Part shown: piece after piece, positions 1-6,513 of the stretch | How positions within the stretch are numbered: the stretch's first letter is position 1 | How the letters are laid out: the number at the start of each line of letters is the position of its first letter | NCBI GenBank assembly: GCA_012520195.1 | Contig: JAAYOS010000080.1 | Location: 1 to 37,507, forward strand | DNA from: Clostridiales bacterium | GTDB taxonomy: Bacteria > Bacillota > Clostridia > Oscillospirales > JAAYOS01 | DNA: 37,507 nucleotides | Reading direction: 5' to 3' | Translations under genes and position numbers: made by a program | The notes under the pieces: model-generated | Databases searched by the model: none | What the model was told of the DNA's origin: nothing | Seen by the model: the letters and a program-made list of their open reading frames with translations, nothing else

Positions 1-835
1 CAATCTCAAAATGGAATGTAACGCCTTCTGGTATGTCTGTCCCGTAATGAGATATAATGAACTGAAACAGCTCAGCTGCGCGTTTCCTGTCAGCATTAAA
101 AGTCCTATCAACAAGCTTTATAACCTTGGCGCCGCTGTATGCAAGCTTCAGCATGTCGCGTTTTGCGCGGTCTATTGGGAAAAACCGTGCACCACCGGTC
201 TGACCCGAAAGGCAGAAAGCGCATCGGTAAGGGCATCCTCTGCTCGTCTCCAGATAGGCGATCTTCCAGTCAATGTGCTCCAGATATTTTTCGGAGTACG
301 GACTTTCGGGTATTACGTCGGTTGTGTGCGGGTCAGCTGTTGAAATGCCGTCGCCATCCGCCTTCCTCCAAAAGAGACCGGGGACATCTTGGAGTGCCTG
401 CTCCTTCCCGCTATAAATGTTCTCCACAAGCATTGCAAAAGGGAGCTCCCCTTCTCCCGATATAATATAGTCCACTCGAGGATTATCCTTCATAACATCT
501 TCCGCATTATAGCTCACCTCAGGGCCACCGAGCACTATAATCGATTTAGGCAGCTCATCCTTAACCATCCCGACAAGCTCCCTTATCATTTCGATATTCC
601 ATATATAACAACTAAACCCGACTAAATCCGGCCTTCCAGCAATAATCCGCTTGACTATTGCAGTAGAATGCTCGTTTATGTTGCCCTCAACGATGTTTAC
701 CTCATATCCATCGCCACACCTTTTTGTAATTGCATCTGATAGATACCAGGGAGCAAGCGAGGTATGAACAAAACGCGAATTAACTGCGCAAATTGTCACT
801 CGATACTTATTCACTTCTATAACTTTTCCTTTCAT
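1..835 (-). CDS. B12-binding domain radical SAM protein, 3' part missing at window edge
   Basis: The 278 codons seen give a cobalamin-binding-like N-terminal region (about residues 12-150, with LGGPEVSYN near 102-110 and SGEGE near 126-130) followed by a radical SAM start with SRGCPYRCAFC, placing the CX3CX2C cluster cysteines at 201, 205 and 208. Such proteins bind a 4Fe-4S cluster and SAM for radical chemistry; the substrate is unknown, and the layout resembles the DUF4080-type family. The gene continues past base 1. Start choice is uncertain: ATG at 835 and an in-frame ATG at 844 lack a Shine-Dalgarno, while GTG at 814 has AAAGGA upstream and would give an N-terminus closer to the family (NKYRVTICAVNSRF). 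Family confidence is high, start confidence low. Confidence 0.85.
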   Translation of the reverse strand, partial: MKGKVIEVNKYRVTICAVNSRFVHTSLAPWYLSDAITKRCGDGYEVNIVEGNINEHSTAIVKRIIAGRPDLVGFSCYIWNIEMIRELVGMVKDELPKSIIVLGGPEVSYNAEDVMKDNPRVDYIISGEGELPFAMLVENIYSGKEQALQDVPGLFWRKADGDGISTADPHTTDVIPESPYSEKYLEHIDWKIAYLETSRGCPYRCAFCLSGQTGGARFFPIDRAKRDMLKLAYSGAKVIKLVDRTFNADRKRAAELFQFIISHYGTDIPEGVTFHFEI

Positions 836-874
836 GGGTTGCATAATATATTCTAGCTATATATCCGATAGGCA

Positions 875-904
875 TATATACTTATATTGAGAAGATGAGC
901 ACAA
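875..904 (-). promoter_or_regulatory. possible promoter of the radical SAM gene
   Basis: On the minus strand TTGTGC (904-899) and TATATA (880-875) are 18 bp apart, about 35 bp before the possible starts. The region is very AT-rich, so chance matches are likely. Confidence 0.3.
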
Positions 905-960
905 CTTATCTTAGATTATTTTCTCTATAAAAGCAATCCTCGCACCGCTCAACATAAAAA

Positions 961-1040
961 TGACAGCCCCCTGTCCTATAAACCTTTTGAAGAAACTGGC
1001 CTATGTTCCCTTCAAATCATCGTACAGTTTGGGCTGTCAG
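961..1040 (-). ncRNA. rod-like inverted-repeat element: small RNA, 3' UTR structure or terminator
   Basis: TGACAGCCC (961-969) and GGGCTGTCA (1031-1039) are perfect 9-bp inverted repeats. Inside them, on the minus strand, nest CTGT/ACAG, TTTGAAG/CTTCAAA and AAC/GTT, giving an uninterrupted rod with small internal loops. On the minus strand the outer stem is followed directly by TTTTT, as at an intrinsic terminator, and the element starts 29 bases after the stop of the gene ending at 1069. It therefore could be that gene's terminator or 3' UTR structure, a small RNA ending there, or a short mobile palindromic repeat. It matches no RNA family I recognise. Confidence 0.4.
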
Positions 1041-1068
1041 TATGATTTTACGCTCAACTTCTAACTTT

Positions 1069-1524
1069 TTAACCGAAAAATAGTCTTCTTCTCCTTCTGC
1101 GACGCAGAAACTCGTTTAGAAGCAGAATGTCAATCAAGTCGCGAAATAGCCCTCTTCTGCGCGGACGTCTTCCAAAGTAGAAGGGACCCTGTACAGGCAG
1201 CGAGTCTACATCGGCCATTGTCTGTTCATGGCCGCGGAAGTAGTCAGCCATATCCGGAAAGTTTTTTACCATGTCATCGTAAATACTGTCGGTAATCGAC
1301 TCAATCATCTGCTGAGACGGCATCTCAACACCTGCTGACTCCGCTTGATCACAAACCATCATAATATATGGCGCCAGTCTGTAATATACTTCGGGATATG
1401 TTGTGCAGGGCATGTTCATATCCTCAACCGGTTGAAGCGGCTGCCTGGCTTGCGGTATTGCGCCGTGACCTCCGCCATACGGCATCATGTTGTTGTTTTC
1501 CAAATGGTTCACCCCAGTCATCAT
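1069..1524 (-). CDS. conserved hypothetical protein with Arg-rich tail, probably from spore formers
   Basis: Function unknown. The 151-residue product has a Pro/Asn/Gly-rich N-terminus, a central block (YPEVYYRLAPYIMMVCDQAE, then MIESITDSIYDDMVKNFPDM) that looks like a small helical domain, and a C-terminus of FRDLIDILLLNEF followed by seven arginines. I recall similar YPEIYYRL-type hypothetical proteins in spore-forming Clostridia, but this is memory, not a search. The basic tail could bind nucleic acid or an acidic surface. ATG 1524 has no ribosome binding site; TTG at 1503 has GGGGTGA just upstream and may be the true start. A promoter is proposed at 1585-1614, and a structured element follows the stop. 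Confidence 0.7.
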   Translation of the reverse strand: MMTGVNHLENNNMMPYGGGHGAIPQARQPLQPVEDMNMPCTTYPEVYYRLAPYIMMVCDQAESAGVEMPSQQMIESITDSIYDDMVKNFPDMADYFRGHEQTMADVDSLPVQGPFYFGRRPRRRGLFRDLIDILLLNEFLRRRRRRRLFFG

Positions 1525-1566
1525 ATTTTCGGTAACACAAGTTATTTGCTGTTCGTATTTGTCGAA

Positions 1567-1644
1567 TTATCTGACCTCACTCACATTATATGGGTCTTCA
1601 CTAAAATGTGTCACGTCCATATCATGCTCCTGCATGGGTGGCAT
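1567..1644 (-). CDS. possible 25-codon small protein
   Basis: Reading MPPMQEHDMDVTHFSEDPYN and a few more residues, this short frame has a good ribosome binding site (AGGAGAGGGG directly before ATG 1644). It ends about 40 bases ahead of the gene starting at 1524, so the two could be cotranscribed. The proposed promoter 1585-1614 lies inside it, so only one of the two ideas may be right. No family recognised. Confidence 0.25.
   Translation of the reverse strand: MPPMQEHDMDVTHFSEDPYNVSEVR
1585..1614 (-). promoter_or_regulatory. putative sigma-A promoter for the 1524 gene
   Basis: Minus strand GTGACA (1614-1609), 18 bp, then TATAAT (1590-1585): five of six and six of six to consensus. Transcription would begin about 50 bases before ATG 1524. 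Confidence 0.4.
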
Positions 1645-1714
1645 CCCCTCTCCTGACATAAAATTCATGCAGGAAGACCGTTTTTTGGGGTATTCTATAT
1701 TAGAGGTGAAAAAT

Positions 1715-1858
1715 ATGTCATATGTTGACCCGAAAATGAAAAAACACATGGATTCACTGTCGCCAGAACTCCAGGAAGCAGTCTTGGCGAAGGGCATCCC
1801 GATAAAGACATTGCAGGACTTGATCATTGTACTTGAAGAAATAACAGAGCAACCGTGA
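1715..1858 (+). CDS. 47-residue hypothetical protein
   Basis: Starts with MSYVDPKMKKHMDSLSPEL and continues as a mostly helical, charged 47-residue polypeptide ending in EEITEQP. The start is fixed by GAGGTG seven bases before ATG 1715; the longer open frame running upstream has no such signal. A TATTCT element at 1691-1696 could serve as a -10. A strong hairpin terminator follows within ten bases. No signal peptide or membrane segment. I recall similar short proteins in Clostridia but know no function. Confidence 0.6.
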   Translation: MSYVDPKMKKHMDSLSPELQEAVLAKGIPIKTLQDLIIVLEEITEQP

Positions 1859-1867
1859 AACATTCAA

Positions 1868-1906
1868 AAGTCTCCCTCTCAGCCTCTTTGGCTCTGAGGG
1901 AGACTT
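1868..1906. terminator. bidirectional intrinsic terminator
   Basis: AAGTCTCCCTC pairs with GAGGGAGACTT, extended by AGCC/GGCT around a short loop after a 2-base mismatch. It is followed by GTCCGTTTT on the plus strand and by TTGAATGTTT on the minus strand. It separates the convergent ends of the 47-residue gene and the chromate transporter pair. Confidence 0.75.
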
Positions 1907-1916
1907 GTCCGTTTTC

Positions 1917-2489
1917 TCATATGATGTAGAACGCAAGTAGCCCGACAAAACCTGCTCCTGCCATCACATATATAGGATTGGGCTTAAACCGCCTCATTAC
2001 AACAAGCGCCGCCGCGAAGAGTACACCGGAAACAACATCGAAGCTGGAAATATCAATACTAAAGATCGACTCCGACTTACCTCCAAAAAGCGCCATTTGT
2101 ACAATTGAAATACCAGCGAAGGCAATCAGAGATACAACAGCAGGCCTAAGTCCCTTCAGTACACCCTGTATGGCGGGCAGTCCGCGGTACTTGTAGTAGA
2201 GATATGCAAGGGTCAGAACAATTATACAGGACGGTGTGACGCAGCCTATCGTCGCAATTATGGCCCCCAATACGCCCGAAGTCTTCATGCCTATAAAGGT
2301 GGCTGCGTTAATTGCTATCGGTCCGGGGGTCATCTGGGAGATGGTTACCAAGTCCACAAACTCTCCCATTGTGAGCCAGCCGTTTATATCGACAGCCTGC
2401 TCCTGAATGAACGGCATAGCGGCGTATCCGCCTCCGAAGCTAAATAGTCCAATCTGAAAAAAGCTCCAGAACAGTTTCAATAGAATCAT
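1917..2489 (-). CDS. chrA: chromate transporter family, short subunit 1 of a pair
   Basis: A 190-residue membrane protein of the short-chain CHR family. It carries FSFGGGYAAMPFIQEQ near residues 16-31 and the TPGPIAINAATFIG block near 54-67, both hallmarks of ChrA halves, and about five hydrophobic segments. Family members with known function export chromate at the cytoplasmic membrane; paired short forms are thought to act as heterodimers of inverted topology. Its ATG overlaps the TAA of the upstream partner (TAATG), so translation is probably coupled. Chromate as the actual substrate is inferred from the family only. Confidence 0.88.
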   Translation of the reverse strand: MILLKLFWSFFQIGLFSFGGGYAAMPFIQEQAVDINGWLTMGEFVDLVTISQMTPGPIAINAATFIGMKTSGVLGAIIATIGCVTPSCIIVLTLAYLYYKYRGLPAIQGVLKGLRPAVVSLIAFAGISIVQMALFGGKSESIFSIDISSFDVVSGVLFAAALVVMRRFKPNPIYVMAGAGFVGLLAFYII

Positions 2490-3085
2490 TATGCGTTCCC
2501 TCCGTTGCTGTTGTCCCGCTTACCGAAGTGTAACCAGGCATAATAGGCAAGTCCTAACAGGGCGCATACCAGTAGAACAAGTTTTACGTCAATGTTGAAG
2601 AATAATACACCGATGAAAGATAATACCATTAGACACGTGCTGAATACGCTTTTTTCACCGACAACGTTCAGCGCCATCTTTACCACTGCATCGACTACGA
2701 CGGCTGCGACTCCGGCGCTCATTCCGCGCAGTACCGAAGATACTGCCGAGCTCTCCTTAAATGCATCGTAAAACACAAACACTATAGCTATTATTATGAG
2801 TGGAGGCGATACTGTACCCACTATTGTGAACAGCGCACCCGGTATCCCTGCCAACCTGTAGCCCGCAAGGATAGATGTGTTAACCGCGATAGGACCTGGC
2901 GCGGATTGCGCTATAGCCACTAAATCTAGCATCTCCTCTTCATCGATCCACTTGTATTTCTCAACAAACTTTTCACGCATTAGCGGTACAATAACGTACC
3001 CGCCACCAAATGTGAACGCGCTAAGCGTAAAGGTCGCCCAAAACAGTTGTAGAAAGAATTGAATTCCACTTTTTTTCTTCTTCAA
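2489..3085 (-). CDS. chrA: chromate transporter family, short subunit 2 of a pair
   Basis: A 198-residue short CHR protein with FTFGGGYVIVPLMREKF and APGPIAVNTSILAGYRLAG, parallel to its neighbour but clearly diverged, as expected for a heterodimer pair. Start is taken as TTG 3085, six bases after GGAGG, giving KKKKSGIQFFLQLFW; the open frame extends further upstream to 3196 but would begin inside the -35 side of the proposed promoter, so that extension is rejected. First gene of a two-gene operon ending at the terminator 1868-1906. Confidence 0.88.
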   Translation of the reverse strand: MKKKKSGIQFFLQLFWATFTLSAFTFGGGYVIVPLMREKFVEKYKWIDEEEMLDLVAIAQSAPGPIAVNTSILAGYRLAGIPGALFTIVGTVSPPLIIIAIVFVFYDAFKESSAVSSVLRGMSAGVAAVVVDAVVKMALNVVGEKSVFSTCLMVLSFIGVLFFNIDVKLVLLVCALLGLAYYAWLHFGKRDNSNGGNA

Positions 3086-3155
3086 TACGATCCTCCATGT
3101 AAGACTTTTTATCGTTAGATTATTTTGACCCTCTTTTTTAACATAGTTAACTACC

Positions 3156-3183
3156 ATTATATACTTTCTATATAGTTTTGCAA
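3156..3183 (-). promoter_or_regulatory. putative promoter of the chromate transporter pair
   Basis: Minus strand TTGCAA (3183-3178), 16 bp, TATAAT (3161-3156). Start of transcription would be near 3149, downstream of the alternative start 3196, supporting TTG 3085. Confidence 0.55.
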
Positions 3184-3205
3184 CGGTCCCTTCCAAAAAA
3201 TCACT

Positions 3206-3219
3206 CGAACATATATTCG
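3206..3219. promoter_or_regulatory. LexA (SOS) box 1
   Basis: CGAACATATATTCG matches the Gram-positive SOS box CGAAC-N4-GTTCG with one changed base. It lies upstream of the dinB -35 and between dinB and the chromate transporter promoter. Confidence 0.65.
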
Positions 3220-3228
3220 ATTCGCCAG

Positions 3229-3257
3229 TTGATTTTATATCTCTTCAATGCTATATT
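3229..3257 (+). promoter_or_regulatory. sigma-A promoter of dinB
   Basis: TTGATT (3229-3234), 17 bp, TATATT (3252-3257). It is flanked on both sides by SOS-type boxes. Confidence 0.65.
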
Positions 3258-3261
3258 ATTA

Positions 3262-3273
3262 GTACATACGTTC
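3262..3273. promoter_or_regulatory. LexA (SOS) box 2 at the dinB start site
   Basis: GTACATACGTTC fits GAAC-N4-GTTC with one mismatch and overlaps the expected +1. The wider segment ACGTTCGAGTG is nearly the exact inverse of the segment around box 1 (CACTCGAACATAT against CACTCGAACGTAT), so the promoter sits between two facing repeats. Confidence 0.55.
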
Positions 3274-3288
3274 GAGTGGTGATCGAAA

Positions 3289-4536
3289 ATGCGAACAATT
3301 CTACACGCGGATGCGAACAGTTTCTATGCATCGGTCGAATGCCTGCACCACCCCGAAATCCGTGACAGAGCGGTAGCCGTGGGTGGTGACGCGTCTCTAC
3401 GCCACGGGATCATCCTTGCGAAAAACGAGCGCGCGAAAGCAATGGGTGTTAAGACGGGCGAGGCGCTCTGGCAGGCAAGACAGAAATGTCCCAACCTACT
3501 CATATTAAAGCCTAACTTTTCGCTCTACCTGCGCTTTAGCCGGCTACTGCGTGAAATGTTTTACGAGTACTCGGATCTGGTGGAGCCGTTTGGGCTTGAT
3601 GAGGCCTGGATCGACGTAACCGGCAGTACCGGCCTCTTCGGTGGGGGCTATAAAATTGCGGAGCAAATACGCAGACGTGTAAAGGATGAGCTAGGAATTA
3701 CAGTCTCTGTGGGCGTTGCAAACAATAAGATTTTTGCAAAGCTGGCAAGCGACATGAAAAAGCCTGATGCCGTCACCAATATTACCGAATCAAACTATAA
3801 GGAGCTTGTCTGGCCGCTGCCCGCCAGTGATCTCTTATACGTGGGGCCATCGACAACACGAAAGCTCCGCCGGTACGGTGTAAACACCATAGGCGATATC
3901 GCAACTGCCGATTCCGGTTTTCTCCATCGACTCCTGGGCAAGACGGGCTATATACTGCACGGATTTGCAAACGGCCTCGACAGTTCACCTGTCGAACAGC
4001 TCGGTGAAGAAGCGGTCATTAAGAGCATCGGAAACAGCACTACAACTCCTCGAGACCTTGTTTGCGAGGAGGATGTAAGGATCATATGCTGGCCCCTCTC
4101 TGAGAGTGTCGCTTCACGGCTTCGCAAACATGGGTTTGTGTGCAGAGGAATACAGATCTCTGTCCGCGATAACAGTCTTTTTTCCTTTGAACGCCAGTGC
4201 CAGTTGGAGCGTCCCTCCGCACTGTCATACGACATCTTTGATAGCGCTATGACCTTATTCAAAAATAACTATGACTGGGCAAACCCCATACGGAGCTTCG
4301 GCGTGCGGGCGATCAACCTTGTCGGCTCGGATACCGCAGTGCAGACCTCTCTTTTCGAGGATGAGGAGAGGCGTCAAAAGCGCGAGAGGCTGGATCTGGC
4401 GGTGGAGGACATCCGCATGCGATTCGGACATTCCAGCATCCGTAGGGCAATTATTCTACAAGATCATACGCTGAGTGGGCTCAACCCCTCCGAACACACT
4501 ATCCACCCGGTCGGATACTTCAAACCCACAAACTGA
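3289..4536 (+). CDS. dinB: Y-family DNA polymerase IV (DinB/UvrX type)
   Basis: Translesion polymerase, 415 residues. Catalytic metal ligands are visible as D8 in LHADANSFYASVE and D104-E105 in FGLDEAWIDV; Y13 sits at the steric-gate position. The helix-hairpin-helix region is near 180-225, the little finger about 240-345, and QTSLF at 352-356 resembles the beta-clamp binding pentapeptide. Residue 10 is Asn rather than the Asp common in E. coli-type DinB, closer to UvrX/YqjW-like relatives. Two SOS boxes and a good promoter lie upstream, so DNA-damage induction is expected. A 79-residue partner gene follows 60 bases downstream. Confidence 0.93.
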   Translation: MRTILHADANSFYASVECLHHPEIRDRAVAVGGDASLRHGIILAKNERAKAMGVKTGEALWQARQKCPNLLILKPNFSLYLRFSRLLREMFYEYSDLVEPFGLDEAWIDVTGSTGLFGGGYKIAEQIRRRVKDELGITVSVGVANNKIFAKLASDMKKPDAVTNITESNYKELVWPLPASDLLYVGPSTTRKLRRYGVNTIGDIATADSGFLHRLLGKTGYILHGFANGLDSSPVEQLGEEAVIKSIGNSTTTPRDLVCEEDVRIICWPLSESVASRLRKHGFVCRGIQISVRDNSLFSFERQCQLERPSALSYDIFDSAMTLFKNNYDWANPIRSFGVRAINLVGSDTAVQTSLFEDEERRQKRERLDLAVEDIRMRFGHSSIRRAIILQDHTLSGLNPSEHTIHPVGYFKPTN

Positions 4537-4596
4537 GACCGGTAAAAAACAGACCGGAATATCAGCAACCGGTTCCATACAAGCGAGGTTGATTAT

Positions 4597-4836
4597 ATGA
4601 AAGATCCAAAAGTTTATGTCGAAGTTATCGCCCGTATCGATCCGGAAGGTGGACTCTACCCTCTTGAAATCATCTGGGAGGACGGACGCAGCTTTCATAT
4701 ATCCCGGATTACAGATATAAGAAGGGCCTCCAGCATGAAGGCCGGAGGCACTGGCATACGCTACAGCTGCGTAATAAACAACCAGTCGACACATCTCTTC
4801 TTTGAAGAGGACCGTTTCTTTGTCGAACGTAAATAG
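4597..4836 (+). CDS. small conserved protein cotranscribed with dinB
   Basis: A 79-residue protein beginning MKDPKVYVEVIARIDPEGG with a compact beta-rich pattern (PLEIIWEDGRSF, RRASSMKAGG, THLFFEEDRFFVERK). Ribosome binding site GAGG stands eight bases before ATG 4597. I recall that Clostridial dinB genes are often followed by a gene of this kind, so a link to the SOS response is likely, but no biochemical role is known to me. No catalytic motif, signal peptide or membrane helix. Confidence 0.75.
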   Translation: MKDPKVYVEVIARIDPEGGLYPLEIIWEDGRSFHISRITDIRRASSMKAGGTGIRYSCVINNQSTHLFFEEDRFFVERK

Positions 4837-4863
4837 GTTCTTTCTGTAAGGGCCTGGCGCAGG

Positions 4864-4971
4864 TTAATCACAGCAGGCAATCAGAAGGGCTAATACAACA
4901 AGGATAACAACAGCCCAAAGACAATCCTTTCTGTCATCACAGAAATCTACGCCACCGACTACATTTGACAT
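4864..4971 (-). CDS. 35-residue single-pass membrane protein, paralogue A
   Basis: A tiny gene reading MSNVVGGVDFCDDRKDCLWA followed by a hydrophobic helix VVILVVLALLIACCD. AGGAGGT lies eight bases before ATG 4971. Its start (MSN), acidic/basic Cys-containing head, Trp at the membrane entry, hydrophobic helix and terminal Cys-Cys match the gene at 5100-5204, as does the whole leader. The form recalls the YjcZ-like tiny hydrophobic proteins of spore formers, but the sequence link is not established. It is convergent with the dinB operon, 27 bases away. Confidence 0.75.
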   Translation of the reverse strand: MSNVVGGVDFCDDRKDCLWAVVILVVLALLIACCD

Positions 4972-4997
4972 AATTTGTTACCTCCTGTCTTTCTTTC

Positions 4998-5029
4998 ATT
5001 ATATTTTATTCAAAAAAGGAAACCCCGGT
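4998..5029 (-). promoter_or_regulatory. promoter of mini membrane gene A, possibly sigma-K type
   Basis: On the minus strand AC (5029-5028), 17 bp, AATAAAATA (5010-5002) fits the sigma-K pattern AC-N16/17-CATAnnnTA with one change. An overlapping TATAAT (5003-4998) could instead be a sigma-A -10, but no -35 is visible for it. The same arrangement precedes gene B. Confidence 0.4.
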
Positions 5030-5046
5030 GCCTCTTCGGAAGAGGC
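5030..5046 (-). terminator. hairpin, possible second terminator
   Basis: GCCTCTT/AAGAGGC with a three-base loop. On the minus strand it lies just after the T-run of the terminator for gene B and is followed, after ten bases, by TTTTTT. Confidence 0.4.
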
Positions 5047-5047
5047 G

Positions 5048-5088
5048 AAAAAAAGAGAAGAAGAAGCGCCGACACGAGTTCGGCGCTT
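5048..5088 (-). terminator. intrinsic terminator of mini membrane gene B
   Basis: On the minus strand AAGCGCCGA and TCGGCGCTT form a GC-rich stem (5088-5064) starting 12 bases after the stop, followed by CTTCTTCTCTTTTTTT. Confidence 0.8.
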
Positions 5089-5099
5089 ATGCGATGTTA

Positions 5100-5204
5100 T
5101 TAGTTACAGCAAAAAATTAGTAAGAGAACAGCAATTATAATGATAATCCAAATCCACTCGTCGCTACGACGGTCACAGGAACCACCGGCTAAGAAATTTG
5201 ACAT
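5100..5204 (-). CDS. 34-residue single-pass membrane protein, paralogue B
   Basis: Reads MSNFLAGGSCDRRSDEWIW then an isoleucine-rich helix (IIIIIAVLLLIF) and ends CCN. GGGAGGT is nine bases before ATG 5204. It has the same plan as the 35-residue gene at 4864-4971: MSN start, Cys/Asp/Arg-rich head, Trp, hydrophobic helix, Cys-Cys end. The short length with a membrane segment suggests a structural or regulatory micro-protein, perhaps in spore envelopes given the promoter type; that is inference. It has its own promoter and terminator. Confidence 0.75.
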   Translation of the reverse strand: MSNFLAGGSCDRRSDEWIWIIIIIAVLLLIFCCN

Positions 5205-5217
5205 ATTGAAGTTACCT

Positions 5218-5253
5218 CCCGTTTTAGTATCATTATATTGTATTCAAAACGGG
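5218..5253. repeat. inverted repeat framing promoter B
   Basis: CCCGTTTT (5218-5225) and AAAACGGG (5246-5253) are perfect 8-bp inverted repeats enclosing the -10 region of gene B, and one arm contributes the first bases of its GGGAGG ribosome binding site. It could be an operator or an RNA hairpin limiting translation. Gene A lacks it. Confidence 0.5.
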
Positions 5254-5262
5254 TAAGAGTGT
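5232..5262 (-). promoter_or_regulatory. promoter of mini membrane gene B, possibly sigma-K type
   Basis: On the minus strand AC (5262-5261), 16 bp, AATACAATA (5244-5236), again one base from the sigma-K pattern. TATAAT (5237-5232) overlaps. The leader TTTTGAATA-CAATATAATGA is almost identical to that of gene A. Confidence 0.4.
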
Positions 5263-5270
5263 GCAAAACA

Positions 5271-5295
5271 AAGTGCTCACCTGGTGTGAGCACTT
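5271..5295 (-). terminator. intrinsic terminator of the SLH protein gene
   Basis: AAGTGCTCAC and GTGAGCACTT form a perfect 10-bp stem with a five-base loop, followed on the minus strand by TGTTTTGC. The stop codon of the gene lies inside the stem. Confidence 0.75.
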
Positions 5296-6464
5296 ATTGT
5301 AGATGTGGCTAAATTTCTTGTAATAACTCCCTTTGATACAAGGCTTTCTATTAATGTAATACCGCTATTTTTTAGATTTGCCTGGAGGGCGTAATATGAG
5401 ATGTATACTACATGGTCACGGTAAAATCCCCTCCGAACAATCTTTTCGGTGTCAAACGGTAGGAGAATACCAACTTTTTCAGAAAATTCAGGTGACTTGG
5501 TCCAATCAAAATCGGTACCGTCGCGGTAACCCAGCGAGCGGAGTACAAATGTCAAATACTGTTCGAGGGTCGCAGTGTTGCTCGCTCCAAATCTGGTACT
5601 CGATGTGCCTTTAGTATAACCTTTAGCGTAGGCGTAGGCGACATATTTATCCGCCTCTCCCCCTCCCCACTTCGGGACATCCGAGAATGGATGACTGCCG
5701 GTATAGCTGAGGGCCGCCTCCTCCTCTCCAATCAGTCTCAAGAAGAGGATCAACGCCTCAAGACGCGTCGGCTCGCGGTCTAGCTCAAACCCGACATTTG
5801 AACCGCGAAACACATCTATGTTCTTAAGCGTTACGGCGATGTCGGTATTCTGCGGTAGATATTCCGGAATTATCTGATAGTTTCCGATGACCGCTATCTT
5901 TACCGTATTTGAGATTGCTTTTATAGATATAAACCCGTCACCAGCAAAAATATACCGGTTATTTCTTCTAGCCTCAGAGTTTGTGAGGGTCTCTCCAGCA
6001 GAGCTTACATTAACTACCCTTTCTTGATCTCTTCCACCGATTATTGCAGAACCCTGCAGTACTGCAAAACTGCTGCCTCTTATGACAACAATGCGCTGCC
6101 CGGCCTTTAGTGTAATTAATGATGAGTCTCCCGAGTCGATATAAAAGCCGCGATCCAGCATCTCCATATATGTATTATATGCGACCCTTTCCTTCAGCTT
6201 TTCTGAATCTATCGTTAAAGCCTTCTCCGCCTCACCAATAACCGACGAGATTTTCAAGTCGGCATTTGCCTCGTTTTGAGAGGTCATGGATAAAAGCTTG
6301 CTTTCCAGATAGTCCAATACCTTTGGGACAAAGGTGCCCTGTATATAGCTCAATGATGCAACCGGGTCCTCCGCGCTTCCGGGTACCCCTGACGCAAAGG
6401 ACGTTAATAGGCTAAACAGGAGAATTAGAGCCGTAACCGCCATTATGTATCGTTTTAACACCAT
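5277..6464 (-). CDS. secreted S-layer homology (SLH) domain protein
   Basis: A 395-residue exported protein. MVLKRYIMAVTALILLFSLL followed by TSFASG is a signal peptide with likely cleavage after ASG or SGVPGSA. The middle (about 60-230) is a region I do not recognise, with two hydrophobic beta-rich stretches (GQRIVVIRGSSFAVLQG). The C-terminal third has SLH-like segments: HPFSDVPKWGGGEADKYVAY, then GYTKGTSSTRFGASNTATLEQYLTFVLRSLGY. SLH domains bind cell wall secondary polymers, so it is probably held on the outside of the wall. Start is ATG 6464 with GGAGG upstream; the open frame extends to 6542 but would begin at the -35 of the promoter. Confidence 0.8.
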   Translation of the reverse strand: MVLKRYIMAVTALILLFSLLTSFASGVPGSAEDPVASLSYIQGTFVPKVLDYLESKLLSMTSQNEANADLKISSVIGEAEKALTIDSEKLKERVAYNTYMEMLDRGFYIDSGDSSLITLKAGQRIVVIRGSSFAVLQGSAIIGGRDQERVVNVSSAGETLTNSEARRNNRYIFAGDGFISIKAISNTVKIAVIGNYQIIPEYLPQNTDIAVTLKNIDVFRGSNVGFELDREPTRLEALILFLRLIGEEEAALSYTGSHPFSDVPKWGGGEADKYVAYAYAKGYTKGTSSTRFGASNTATLEQYLTFVLRSLGYRDGTDFDWTKSPEFSEKVGILLPFDTEKIVRRGFYRDHVVYISYYALQANLKNSGITLIESLVSKGVITRNLATSTISAHTR

Positions 6465-6513
6465 CTTCCGCTCTACCTCCGTTTTCGACAAGAACCGAGA
6501 AAGTATAGATACG

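Noticed and set aside
389-625. 78-codon plus-strand frame near the left edge
   Set aside because: Antisense to the well-supported radical SAM gene.
2489-3196. Longer start for the second chromate transporter subunit
   Set aside because: The extra 37 codons would begin at the promoter -35 and have no ribosome binding site; TTG 3085 has GGAGG at six bases.
3993-4113. Search for a CRISPR array or tandem repeats in the dinB region and elsewhere
   Set aside because: No regularly spaced repeats seen; the only periodic repeats are the MraZ boxes.
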